Shown: piece after piece, positions 31,906 through 41,783 of the stretch | Position numbering within the stretch: the stretch's first letter is position 1 | How the letters are laid out: each line of letters starts with the position of its first letter | Assembly (NCBI RefSeq): GCF_905220365.1 | Contig: NC_061134.1 | Coordinates: forward strand, 12,787,001-12,851,000 | DNA: 64,000 nt | Direction: 5' to 3' | DNA from: Vanessa cardui | Taxonomy: Eukaryota; Arthropoda; Insecta; Lepidoptera; Nymphalidae | Translations under genes and position numbers: made by a program | The notes under the pieces: model-generated | The model's database searches: none | Seen by the model: only the letters and a program-made list of their open reading frames with translations | What the model was told of the DNA's origin: nothing

Positions 31906-32063
31906 CATCATCATCATCATCAGCCTGATCTTGCCTACTGCTGGACTTAGGCCTCTCCAAGTGTACGCCACTGTGGTCTTTCTCCGGCTACTCGCATCCA
32001 GCTCCTGCCTACCGCCTCGCGTATATCGTCACCGTGCCTGAGGACGTCCTACTACACTACACT
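31906..32063 (-). pseudogene. LINE-R (RTE-like) C-terminus and 3' end
   Basis: Minus strand. The frame gives DDIREAVGRSWMRVAGERPQ then WRTLGEA and a stop, preceded in another frame by VGRPQAR, so one or two bases are lost at the R-W-T-D-D position. A short 3' region GTCCAGCAGTAGGCAAGATC follows and ends in (TGA/ATG)n. The pattern (R-W-x-DDI ... W-R/Q-VA-xR--W--L-EA) is typical of the C-terminus of RTE-clade reverse-transcriptase ORFs. It is heavily 5'-truncated; only the last 50 codons remain. The truncation point lies in a TAGTG repetition near 32055. Confidence 0.8.
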
Positions 32064-32137
32064 ACGTTTGCCGAGAAAGAGATAATGCCCTACCATCAAG
32101 TAAACATTCATATGAACACGCGAAAAGAACTTATGTG

Positions 32138-32457
32138 TAGTACGACACAACTTAGGTGTAGCATCGGCAAAATTCGTAAAACCGATTACTGCCGATTTAC
32201 ACAACCAATAGAAATAGCTCTCTATCGCGCCGTTCGACGCTATTCGTCGCTATATATTCCCGCGTCAGTTCAACCCGAGAAAGCAAGTGCATGTAAATCG
32301 ACGTGTCATATTGACGAATATATTAGGTCATATAATATTACAAGTTATTACGTTTGTGTAAAGATGATGATGATGATAATTTAAGACAGCGTAGTTAATT
32401 CGGATGTGATCGGTTTTACGAATTTTGCCGATGCTACATCTAAGTTGTGTCGTACTA
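32138..32457. mobile_element. MITE with 47-bp terminal inverted repeats
   Basis: 32140-32186 and 32409-32455 are inverted repeats with one mismatch in 47. They start GTACGACACAACTTAG and end AAATTCGTAAAACCGAT. Both outer flanks are TA (32138-32139 and 32456-32457), as expected for a TA target duplication of Tc1/mariner-type elements. The interior of about 220 bp has no transposase. Near identity of the arms indicates recent activity or maintenance by conversion. A 116-codon frame across the element is repeat-derived. Confidence 0.85.
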
Positions 32458-32866
32458 TACAGATAATTAAAATCAGTCCACACAATGATTACGGAACATA
32501 CAAGCTCGTATTGAATGTCAAATATATAATGCTCGCTATTTGCTCAATAATACAGTTAAGCGACACAAAATCAAATATACAACAATGAATGAATTTAATA
32601 GTATAGAACATATTCCGCAAGCGTAAATAAGCGATTTGATTGAAAATTATGTTTGTCAAACACGAGGTCTGTTTAATAAAATTTCAGTACGTTTTAATAT
32701 GAATCGTTATTAGTCAATTTGTTTCAACAGTAATGTGTAATGTTACGGTGTGAGATAAGCGCTTGTTAACTTTGAAATTAATTGAGTTATTTATCGTTAA
32801 ACATACGTTAATAAATATTAAATGAATGTTTTGTATAGCACTGATGGTACAGTAGTTACATGTTAC
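32458..32866. other. Unassigned AT-rich stretch
   Basis: Nothing recognised. Confidence 0.45.
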
Positions 32867-32867
32867 A

Positions 32868-32890
32868 ATCGATGATTGCGAGTTCAAAGC
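32868..32890 (+). mobile_element. SINE-B B-box scrap
   Basis: TCGATGATTGCGAGTTCAAA resembles the CGATGATTGCGGGTTCAAA part of the SINE-B head, plus orientation. It lies next to a minus-strand SINE-B. Confidence 0.45.
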
Positions 32891-33194
32891 AAATAAGCCC
32901 TTCTGAAATTTTAATTTCAAACAACAACAGCAGCCTGTATTTTTCCCACTAAGGCCTCCTCTACTTTTGAGGAAAAGGTTCGAAACATATTCCACCACGC
33001 TGATCCAATGCTTGTTAGTGGATTACACATGTGCCAGAATTGCTATGAAATTAGACACATGCAGGTTTCCTCACGATGTTTTCCTTCACCGCCGAGCTCG
33101 CGATGAATTATAAACATAAAGTACATGAATGCACGCGTTCTAACCACTGGTTATCTCTTCTAGAAGGTAAATAAGCCTTTATAAAATTTTAATT
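32891..33194 (-). mobile_element. SINE-B copy with target-site duplication, B box deleted
   Basis: Body at 32919-33158 on the minus strand with tail GCTGCTGTTGTTGTTTG. The head keeps CCAGTGGTTAGAACGCGTGC but about 50 bp including the B box are gone (AAAGTACATGAATG joins to CACGCG). It is flanked by a 26-bp imperfect duplication: AAATAAGCCCTTCTGAAATT onward at 32891-32916 and AAATAAGCCTTTATAAAATT onward at 33169-33194. A long duplication is the mark of LINE-machinery insertion. Confidence 0.8.
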
Positions 33195-33315
33195 ACTCAA
33201 CATCGCAAGATTATCTGTGTGTTCCGGGTAACAACCCATATTGAATCATTATGATGGAAAATCCACCAATACTTCCTTCTCAAAAGGAAAGAAAATCTTA
33301 GGACTGATTTAAGAT

Positions 33316-33547
33316 AAAACTAGCGACCCGGCCCTGCTTCGCACGGGTGCAATGCTAATACTAAATATACTACAGAATTTTGCTTGTTTCTATACTATTC
33401 TGTCGATGGATTATATACAAAAACCTTCCTCTCGAATCACGCAATGTATTAAAAATAAACCGGATCAAAATCCGTTACGTAATTTTAAAGATCTAAGCAT
33501 ATATAGGGACAGACAGCGGTATTCGACTTTGTTTTATACTATGTAAT
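33316..33547 (-). mobile_element. Rep-F copy, full length
   Basis: Minus strand. From ATAGTATAAAACAAAGTCG at 33547 down to GGGCCGGGTCGCTAGTTTT at 33310. All blocks are present: CTGTCCCTATATATGCT, ACGTAACGGATTTTGAT, GAGTGATTC-like GCGTGATTCGAGAGGAAGG, and GTATATTTAGTATTAGCATT. Good reference copy for the family. The CTAGT end with a GC-rich foldable sequence before it would fit a Helitron 3' end, but no 5' TC or Rep/helicase is seen. Confidence 0.8.
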
Positions 33548-34409
33548 AAATAATAGTAATGATGATAATAAAAGTCATGATTAAAAATATACCCTTCGCT
33601 CTCTAGTATCGTAAACTAATTCACAATACAGCCCTTTCGCCATTTTGGATTTTGTAGTGACGTCATATGGGTAGATCACCCATACAAAGTTTAAATATAA
33701 CGAAATTTTCGCACGGCTGGAATTATTGGGGTCTATATAACATTTTTACATCCTAAAACTCAATTAGTATACGCGGCGCACCCCAGAAAACTCATAGGTG
33801 ATTTTTGCCGACAATTCAAACAGTAAATGTCATTACCGCCAATTTCATTTACAACCTTTAGTATACATACTTACATACATAATTGCCCAGGGATGAAATC
33901 AAATTAAAATTAATTCGATACGATATAATTTTTTTTTATCACTGTCAGACAGACAAACAGTCACTGATTTTGTTTTAAAATATCTTTAACTTATGTATGT
34001 GTTCACTTCTTCCAATGGTTTACTTAGAATATATTAAAACACATTACTACGTTTACTCCAGACGCAACTGGTTAAATATATTAAATAACGAAAATAAGCA
34101 AGAATTATGAGCAAGATGAAAATTCACTGTGAAATAAGAGAAAATTATGCGTAAAAGCAAAGTCGAATAATTCTTATCCGTCGGGACCCAGAACGGGCGA
34201 GGCGGAGTTGAGATACGCTGATTTAGATGAGCTATACTAACAAACCCGCTCGCCGTATGTGCGGACCAAACACATTAGGAGGCTCAACTAACTGTAATTA
34301 TTACGAAGTGATAACGTACGTCAAATATTTTAAATTTATTTTATATTTGATTATCTATTAATTACTTGTTCTTATTTGATGTAATAAAAGAAAACTCAGT
34401 AGTTACTCT
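33548..34409. other. Unassigned AT-rich stretch
   Basis: TGACGTCA at 33657-33664 sits in CGCCATTTTGGATTTTGTAG, a segment I suspect is itself a dispersed repeat. 34185-34290 is GC-richer (CGGGACCCAGAACGGGCG) and unassigned. Confidence 0.4.
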
Positions 34410-34640
34410 AATATTATAAATGTGAAAGTTAAAGTTTATCTGAGATGATTTAACAGCTAAATAATAGAACATATTTCATTATTTTTGTTACTAGCTGTGC
34501 ATGCGACTTCGTACGCGTTTGAATTTTCAGCTTTGTGTTAGTGAAAGTCTCATCAAAATCGGTCCAGGTATTCCAAACATTAGCCGGAACAAACAAACAG
34601 ACAGATACTCAAAAATAGATTTTTTTTTAATAAATATGCA
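34410..34640. repeat. Rep-E fragments, two orientations
   Basis: 34410-34445 is the head TAATATTATAAATGTGAAAG in plus orientation. 34489-34640 starts TTACTAGCTGTGCATGCGAC and contains CATCAAAATCGGTCCAG and ACAAACAAACAGACAGAT, an E-like end in minus orientation. Neither is complete. Confidence 0.5.
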
Positions 34641-34929
34641 TTTAGTGAAACGCGGTTATTTTAATATTACAAACAGACACTCCAATTTTATTATATGTAT
34701 TGACGGAAGCCATAAGAAGGTGGAGTTTTCTTTTTTATTAACTCCTTAAGGGGTAAAGTTTGGGATGCAGGTTTGTGTGCTGTGAAGTTTAATAAATTTC
34801 ATGGTAGTAAATGCGTTTTCAACTAGTCTGATAGTATCAATAGCTTCGCTCAATCATTCGCTTTAAATTCTGACTATTGTCGTGATAAGCGTGGTTTCCT
34901 TCTTTTGTTTCTACATGAGTATCAGTAAA

Positions 34930-35131
34930 AACTTTATTATAAATGTGAAAGTAACTCTGCCTGGCTGTCTGTCGCTCTTAACGACCAAACCGCTGATCCG
35001 AATTTGATGGAATTTGGTATGAAGCAAAAATGAACACCAAGAAAAGTTATGGACGATGGAAGGACATTTTTGCACAACACATGACAAGTAACTCTCTAAA
35101 ACGCGAGAGAAGCCGCGGGCGACTACTAGTA
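34930..35131 (+). repeat. Rep-E copy, full length
   Basis: TTATTATAAATGTGAAAGTA head, CTGTCTGTCGCTC, CGACCAAACCGCTGATCCGA, GGAATTTGGTATGAAGCA, ACATGACAAGTAAC, then AGCCGCGGGCGACTACTAGT. The final CCGCGG can fold and is followed by CTAGT. Best reference copy of the family. Confidence 0.8.
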
Positions 35132-35573
35132 ACTTATAAGAAAACTTGCTTACAAATAATTCTTTCCACGTAACCCTGAACACAACAAATCTGGGTCCTT
35201 ATTAGCTAGCACCCGTCTGTTTTACTCTTATAAACGACCATGTCCAGCGTAAACTGGCCCATTTCCTAACTTTCAGATTTCCACCAACTTATTAAAGAGC
35301 AACCTTATGTCAGAGAGAAATTAATTACTGGCCATAATGAAAGCGTGCGTTCGACCTTTGTGGCCGAAATGCCTTTCCGCCTATATTTTGTGTAATCTGT
35401 ACTATGCTCTTGGCATCTATTTATTACGCAATACAAAGAATACAGACGATCCTCGTAGAATAGAATATACATCATCTTCCCTCCATAGATTTTTAGTTTT
35501 ATCTATTTTAGTGTTTACTCAGTCGTCGAAATATGAGTATTATCTTTAGGGAAAATATTTAATGGAGTATTTA
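35132..35573. other. Unassigned spacer
   Basis: No repeat recognised. A 70-codon frame at 35337-35549 lacks any recognisable motif. Confidence 0.45.
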
Positions 35574-35606
35574 CTTGGTGGTTAGATCTTGTGCAAGCAA
35601 CTGAGT
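35574..35606 (+). mobile_element. SINE-A head scrap
   Basis: ACTTGGTGGTTAGATCTTGT then GCAAGCA. It is an old head fragment 180 bp before a full copy in the same orientation. Confidence 0.5.
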
Positions 35607-35755
35607 CCACTGGGTTCGATACTTCTGTATTGAAGGTGAGATAGCTAGAGTGATTGAAACCAAACACAGCAACGCAAAGCCATATTGTTTGACCAGGGAG
35701 ATGAAAATAAATAGTAAATTAGTTGACATAGCGCTAATAGTCAGTACAAGGGTAT

Positions 35756-36046
35756 ACTTGGTAATAGGTTTTTGTGCTTGCCCGTCTGGGTAGGTACCAC
35801 CCACTCATCAGTTATTCTTCCGCCAAATAACAATACTCAGTATTGTTGTGTTCCGGTTTAACAGATGAGTGAGCCAGTGTAACTACAGGCACAAGGGATA
35901 TAACGCCTTAGTTCCCAAGGTTGGTGGCACATTGACGATGAAAGGAATAGTTTATATGTTTTACAGCGTCATTGTCGATGGGTGATGGTGACCACTTACC
36001 ATCAGGTGGCCTATATGCTCGTCCGCCAACCTATACCATAAAAAAA
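35756..36046 (+). mobile_element. SINE-A copy, full length
   Basis: ACTTGGTAATAGGTTTTTGT (head with a few changes), GTCTGGGTAGGTACCACCCA, CAGTGTAACTACAGGCACAA, GGCACATTGACGATG, end CAACCTATACCAT and a run of A. Confidence 0.85.
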
Positions 36047-36169
36047 GCTGATGGTCATACGCCTGAATAGAAGCACTGGACTAGCTACATCACCAATATC
36101 AAGATCACCAAGGTCTCTTTAGAATAGTCCTAAGAGTATACACGGTGTCATGGGTAAGTTATTTCTGAC

Positions 36170-36378
36170 AACGCAGTGGTTTTAGTAGGCGAGAGTCCCA
36201 TATATGCTGGTTACCCACGAGGCCAGGTAATTTTTTGAAAAAAATCAAGACCGACATGCTTCCTAAGACACGAGATAAGTAAGTTCTAGATGAATTCAAT
36301 AAATTTTATTGACCCGACCCTACTTTTAAATCCAGGACTATAGGATCTGTCAGCTAACCGCTAGACGAACACAGTTAC
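36170..36378 (-). mobile_element. SINE-H copy, tRNA-headed
   Basis: Minus strand. GTTCGTCTAGCGGTTAGCTG is A-box-like (TAGCGGTTAGC). GTCCTGGATTTAAAAGTAGG is a decayed B box, followed by GTCGGGTCAATAAA. The pair of boxes about 30 bp apart and the GGGTCGGGTCAATAAA block resemble another lepidopteran tRNA-derived SINE group. The 3' limit near 36170 (ATATATGGGACTCTCGCC) is approximate. It is the only copy in the window. Confidence 0.5.
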
Positions 36379-38261
36379 ACACATCACTGCCCTACTTAAC
36401 ACTCAACTAGGTCGTTGTCAAGGCATTCTTGTTCTTCAAAAACATTTTTTAACATTTCAGACTATACAATCTCAACCTCAATTTTACCCCTCCAGTGCAA
36501 GAAGAGGAGGACAGTGTCTTCAAAGAAATCTTGGCGTCAGTCAACATGTTTTTCTTATCTATGCATATAATACATACAATGCAAGTCAGGCTATCAAATA
36601 AAAAACTAAAATCATCTATGGATGATTCCGCGTCGATTGATTATAAACTCATACCTCGAGTAATCATCAATTATATATGTATATTTAGGGAATACATTTC
36701 AACAAAAAAGCCTATATAAGTTGGCGTACGCCCGACTAAGAGACGTAAGACAGAGTTTTCTACAACTCGCCCATCTGCCCGGTGAAGTACATTCGCTGTA
36801 GAGATCACTATGGCAAACAGATACTCTTAGTAAAGAAAATTATGAAAGGGCATTTAGCTTGTTACCTTATGTACCCAGAGGGGTTCAGAACCAACGACGT
36901 AATTTGGGAGTGATTTCAATTTTAACTTAAGCAAAAGTACATATATAAAATCGTAAGTACATTGAATTTTTGTTTGTACTCGTGTTTTATTTTTGTATTC
37001 AGATTTGGAATTTAAAGAGATAATGAGTTTTATTTTCTTTAAAGGGTAAGATAATGTTTTTTTTTAATCAAGTCTGCTTCGGATTCCTTAATACAAAATA
37101 CAAGTCCTTATTGATTATCATCGCACAGGTCAAACCTTCACGGGATTTCAAAATTCATCTTTCGTGTGTATTCCTTAGTGTATAGCCTCAACAAAATTAC
37201 GCGTTTCTGAATTTTAAACTTCAAAAAATTGACCCATATAAATTCTCATTATTTTTAGCGCAATAAAATAAATAAATATATTCATCATTCAGTCATATAT
37301 TCTTGTGGACACATAGAGGTTGCATAGCGAACATACGGGATAGTAATATGTTGTTTTTTAATTAGGATTACAGAAACTGTGATTTACCACTGTTATAAGG
37401 GCTTCTGTTCCATTGCCGTTAAAATTGCGTTTTGAATGTCAGCGCAGTTGTAAGAACTTTGAAAGTAAATTAAAATGGAATTATTAAAGTACTTAATTAA
37501 ATAATTTTGTAATAAAAATATCCAGAATTGTTTGAAGTGTACAGAACTATTAGCGAGTTGCTAATATGTAAAACCAAGGTCAGTTTATCCTCCTTTCTTC
37601 CGATTATTGAATATTTAAAATATTTGTAAACGAAATATAAAATATCATCATATAATTATTGTGAATATTATGAAGAACACTATGGCAGAGAAGGTATCAT
37701 ACTTATATATCTTGGTACAAAATTCTATAGCATTAATATTTACTTATTTAACACACATATACATAAAGCTTTTAACGGTTTGGAAAATAGATTCTACTGA
37801 GATCATACAACAAAATAGCTTTCAATTTAATTCAAAAATGCAATACGATTACAACAAAGTTTTATCGGCCGAATTATATAAATTAGAAGCAAATTTTGAC
37901 TTTAATTAAATCTATAATTCTTGTTATCATTTAGAAGATAACTATGGCAAAGGTATTACACTTGAAGTTGCTGATAGAATACTTATACAACTATACCCAT
38001 TTACTTTCAATTGTTGTTGCTCAATAAAACCTCACCCTTATGTCAAGGGATAAAGTAGAACCTTGGCTCGGCTTGGCTTACAAACAGCGACGTACCCCCT
38101 GCGAATATTTGGCTAAGCAGATAGATGGGTAACAATTATGTGCCGAACCAGACGGGATAATAACATTTGACGACATCAAATGGCCATTTCTTGGCGAACA
38201 TGAGCATCCCACCTCCCGCTTGTTTATACTGTATTTTACTTTCTAGATAATAATTTAGTCT
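36379..38261. other. Unassigned stretch
   Basis: About 1.9 kb with no recognised repeat. 36700-36920 and 38030-38220 are somewhat GC-richer (GGCTCGGCTTGGCTTACA), with no convincing splice-bounded frame. Frames at 36495 (74 codons) and 37661 (82 codons) are low-information. Confidence 0.4.
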
Positions 38262-38510
38262 ATGTTTTTGTTAATGTGTGCGTTATTTACATACTTACTG
38301 TTTATTATTAATTTTTTTTTTGTTTATGTGTATATTATTACATACTTACTGTTTGTTATTAAAATTTGTTTTGTAAATGTGTGTGTTACTAACACAAGTA
38401 TGTACGTTCGGCTTATTATTTTTTTGTAATGTAATAAATGTTTGTGTTACTTACATACGTACTGATACTATTTTATTTTTTGTTAATGTCTGTGTATTTA
38501 CTAAAACACT
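38262..38510 (+). repeat. Diverged tandem repeat, about 50-58 bp unit, five units
   Basis: Units start near 38263, 38318, 38365, 38423 and 38476. Each has the form TTTTGTTAATGTGTGTGTTA, TTACATACTTACTG, TTATTATT. Units are clearly diverged, so this is an old minisatellite. A short open frame across it is incidental. Confidence 0.7.
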
Positions 38511-38526
38511 TTTATTTATTTTACTT

Positions 38527-38728
38527 CTTACTAATATTATAAATGACTGTGTATCAGGGTGGAAGTTTGAGTAACATACACGTCCAAGCGGCTTAACGGA
38601 TCCGCATGAAATTTGGATATTGATATAGATAGATTATAGTCTAGAAAAGTATACTTTTTATACCAGGACTACCAACAACTGCTAATCGCCTTACTACCAC
38701 ACATAGGCGAAGCCGCTGAAACTAGTCA
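38527..38728 (+). repeat. Rep-E related element (E3)
   Basis: Head TTACTAATATTATAAATGAC, middle AAGCGGCTTAACGGATCCGC, ATGAAATTTGGATATTGA, end GGCGAAGCCGCTGAAACTAG. The end is GC-rich and foldable (GGCGAAGCCGC) before CTAGT, as in the other members. Confidence 0.6.
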
Positions 38729-39599
38729 AAACTTAACTAACAGGATATTAAGTGTCACAATAAATACATAGGATCGTTACGTTTTGATTTGATTTTATTC
38801 CATTTTAAACTTTTTTAAATTTAAATATTGAATATTAAATAAGTTTTCTGTAACCGGCCTGTAACTTATTTTCGCTGTAGAAAATCAATTATTAATTAAA
38901 TTGTAATAATTTAATAATTTGCAATTGAAAATCCTCTTTAATTATCTGTATATCCACTAAAACCGATCTTCTACGTGCAATTATAATCATGTCCCATAAT
39001 TACATAAATCAGCCTACGCTATTAAATTATAAGATTTCGATTTGAAATAATATATGAACACAACAAGCATGTTTACAAAATAAATAACAACGTACGACAA
39101 TTATAGATTACTAAAGCGTACACCATTATACATTATCGATAACAAAATAATAAATATTTGTATTATTGTTAGTATGATAAATAATTTACCATAAACGCGA
39201 TCACAGTTTCCTTCCATCATTATAATCGAAAACACCAAACCACAGGTAATAAAATACGCAAAATTTATTTGAATTAGTCGTACTCGTACAAATATATATT
39301 TTAAACGTAATTGAATCGTACAAACATAAGTCTGTATTTATTTTACGTTCGCTGCGTGTGGTTTTGGTGTTTTATTAATTTGACAATCCTTTGTATCAAT
39401 ATTGTATTTGTATATTTCAAATGTTATCTAACACTAATGATTCGACTGTAAAAGTTCGCGTTTATTTAATAGATTTTTTAGGAATTCCGAAAACTATGAT
39501 AGGTTTTGTTTTGATTTAATTTCATTGTAAACTTCAAGTAACTCATCTACATTTGGTGCCAAATAATGAAACCTTATTTAAATACATGTTTTCCTTAAC
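38729..39599. other. Unassigned AT-rich stretch
   Basis: Very AT-rich. Nothing recognised. Confidence 0.5.
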
Positions 39600-39965
39600 A
39601 CGTTGGCTGCGGCATCATTTTTTTATTTTTTCCATTCCTCCAGTACCTTTAAGACCTTGTATGAAAACTATCATAATATCGGTATGGGGATTATTAGACC
39701 CCATAATTTAAGAAACTAAAACTCGATATGATGTGATCGAATTTTATTCCTTCATTGCGGTACATGGCCAATGATTAAGTAGGTACACCATATCATTCTG
39801 TTTTCAATAGGTATCATATACATATATTTATCACTTTCCTACAATGTGTCAAATAGACGTTACGGCCTCCGCACGACAGAGATAGCTATGTTTTTCTTAG
39901 CCTCACCGTAAGGGAGAAAAATACTAGGCGTATAAGACTTCACTACGCATTGAACGTTTTAAAAA
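39600..39965 (+). repeat. Rep-I copy 2, without SINE
   Basis: Matches 12760-12931 and 13214-13318. The point corresponding to the SINE-A insertion is near 39780 (GATTAAGTAGGTACACCAT). This copy has an extra 100 bp (around 39820-39920, including TTACGGCCTCCGCACGACAG) between the ATTCTG block and the CGCATTGAACGT end, which is deleted or replaced in copy 1. Confidence 0.7.
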
Positions 39966-40681
39966 TAATTATTTGATAAATTACCAATTGATAAATAGCA
40001 CTAAAAAATCCTCTATAATTTTCTGTACATCGACGGCTAAAGCTCTTCAAAATGAGACCATAACCATTTCTTATGTGCAGCTATCGTTCCAAAACCACTG
40101 GAACAGACCACTACTACATATTTTTATTATATATTATTTATTATGGATTATGTATATATTATAGATTGTGTGGGCCACGTCTCCCAAGAAGACGACAAGA
40201 ATGAAATCCAGTGAAAATCTTCTGATGTTTAGTAACAATATATAATATAAAACGCCAAAATGTTTAATGTAAAATGTAAAAAAGGGCACGGGCATCTGCG
40301 AGCCTGTGGTAGTTGTGGTAGTAACTAAATAAATAAAAAAATAACCACTAGGACAAAAATCGGCTAACGCTATTTATTATATATTTATGTATACCTTATG
40401 TAATACATGTATAGCTTAATAAATTTTGCTAAACACAATTTAACCAAATAGTTTATTTCTATATGAATAAGCAGGTGTTATTTTAAGAGATCCTTCTTCG
40501 AATATAAATAATAATTTGTATAATTAAACCTCTCAAATATTTTATTCGGATGAACACAGTTAATAAATACAGCATATTATTTTACTCAAGAAAACGTAAT
40601 TTATAATTAAGTGTGGAGTTCGTGAGTATTCGTTGATTTTATATTTAATTATTTATAATAAATTAATATTATATATCTTTA
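39966..40681. other. Unassigned AT-rich stretch
   Basis: Nothing recognised. GCACGGGCATCTGCGAGCCT near 40285 is an isolated GC-rich bit. Confidence 0.45.
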
Positions 40682-40872
40682 CATAGTATAAAACAAAGTC
40701 GTTTGCCGCTTTCAGTCCCTTTGTATATAAAAGTAGCCCTTCCTTGGAGTTCAGTTTCGCTTCATATAAAATTTCATCAAATTCGGTTCAGCGGTTTGGT
40801 CGTTAAAGAGCGATAGACAGACAGACAGAAAGACAGAAAGTGTTAGTTTCACATTTATAATATTAATATTGA
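40682..40872. repeat. Rep-F start joined to a minus-strand Rep-E
   Basis: 40682-40728 is the start of Rep-F (ACATAGTATAAAACAAAGTC, then CAGTCCCTTTGTATA). It changes abruptly into Rep-E in minus orientation (AAAAGTAGCCCTTCCTTGGA, CATCAAATTCGGTTCAGCGG, CACATTTATAATATTAATAT). Both families end or start in similar sequence, so this is a nested insertion or a recombination junction. Confidence 0.65.
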
Positions 40873-40933
40873 TAATACTCAAATGGGAAAGTGGTAGAAA
40901 GTTTTTGTCCTATCGCAGGATGCTGGTTGTTAT

Positions 40934-41148
40934 TTTTTTTTATGGTATAAGTTAACGGACGAGCATATGGACCTGATGGTAAGTGGTCACCATCACCCAT
41001 AGACAGTGATGCTGTAAGAAATATTAACTATTTAATAGTTTATAATTTAATAGTTAATATTTCTTACAGCGTCACAGTGTCTATGGGTGATGGTGACCAC
41101 TTACCATCAGGTTCATATGCTCGTCCGTTAACTTATACCATAAAAAAA
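40934..41148. repeat. Foldback of two SINE-A tails
   Basis: Left arm 40934-41032 and right arm 41049-41148 are inverted repeats of about 99 bp with only a few differences (one substitution in the CATATG-ACC region, small changes near GACAGTGATGC/GACACTGTGACGC), with a spacer of about 16 bp. Both arms share derived changes relative to other SINE-A copies: GTTAACGGACGAG instead of GTTGGCGGACGAG, and loss of four bases in ATGGGCCACCTG. The arms thus come from one copy by inverted duplication, not from two insertions. Confidence 0.9.
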
Positions 41149-41176
41149 TACATGCACTACTACATGCACTACTACA
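41149..41176 (+). repeat. 12-bp tandem repeat
   Basis: TACATGCACTAC twice followed by a partial third unit TACATGAC, at the junction between the SINE-A tail copy and module M. Confidence 0.85.
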
Positions 41177-41357
41177 TGACGATGGACGACACTTTTCCGT
41201 GTTATTTTTTTTTTTCGTTTATTTTGCGTTGGATAGTTAAACAAATATTTTCATTTCATTTATATAATGGTAAGTGACGGTTAATCCTAACTAAATTGTA
41301 AAGGTGAAAGTTTTTATGTATGCATCTTTGTTATTCTTACACACAAAAACTGACACT
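41166..41357 (-). repeat. Module M copy 1
   Basis: About 190 bp closely similar, in opposite orientation, to 46488-46689. Shared landmarks are GACGATGGACGACACTTTTC, CGTTTATTTTGCGTTGGATA, GGTAAGTGACGGTTAATC, AAGGTGAAAGTTTTTATGTA and TTCTTACACACAAAAACT. The main difference is an extra ACCTAATCTACCTA in the other copy. No coding potential. It lies within the 381-bp insertion. Confidence 0.88.
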
Positions 41358-41783
41358 GATTATTATATTATGAAACTTTGCAATAAGATAGCTTTAACAT
41401 TTTTTTTAAAGCTGTAAGAAATATTAACTGTTCCTTACATCGTCAATGTGCCACCAACCTTGGGAACTAAGATGTTCAACCGGAACAACAATACTGAGTA
41501 CTGTTATTTGGCGGTAGAATAACTGATGAGTGGGTGGTACCTACCCAGACGGGCATGCACAAAGCCCTACCAACAAGTAAAACGCACCGTGTTACGTAGA
41601 TAATAGGTAATAAGATATTAATAAAATGAATAATGTTGCACAATCACGGACGGCTATAAATTAAGATGTACGACTCAACAGGCGCGAACGAATACTTATA
41701 TTATAAGATATAGTTTATTATATTGTATCTTTATTAATATATATACTTACTAAATATTACATATTACATGGAAGGCTTTGAGC

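Larger units (their letters stand above)
40934..41579 (-). mobile_element. SINE-A split by a 381-bp insertion
   Basis: Tail half at 40934-41029, head half at 41411-41579 (GGGCATGCACAAAGCCCTAC), both minus strand. GCTGTAAGAAATATTAACT (19 bp) is present on both sides, at 41011-41029 and 41411-41429, so 41030-41410 is an insertion flanked by a duplication of its target. Confidence 0.85.

Noticed and set aside
32034..32384. 116-codon plus-strand frame
   Set aside because: It spans the antisense of the RTE remnant and most of the MITE with its terminal repeat; no domain.
38262..38510. CRISPR-like array
   Set aside because: Units are diverged, AT-rich and without constant repeats separated by unique spacers; the DNA is eukaryotic.
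41030..41410. A simple MITE for the 381-bp insertion
   Set aside because: The two ends of the insert do not form terminal inverted repeats; the inverted similarity is to the SINE-A outside it. The 19-bp flank is too long for the usual MITE families.
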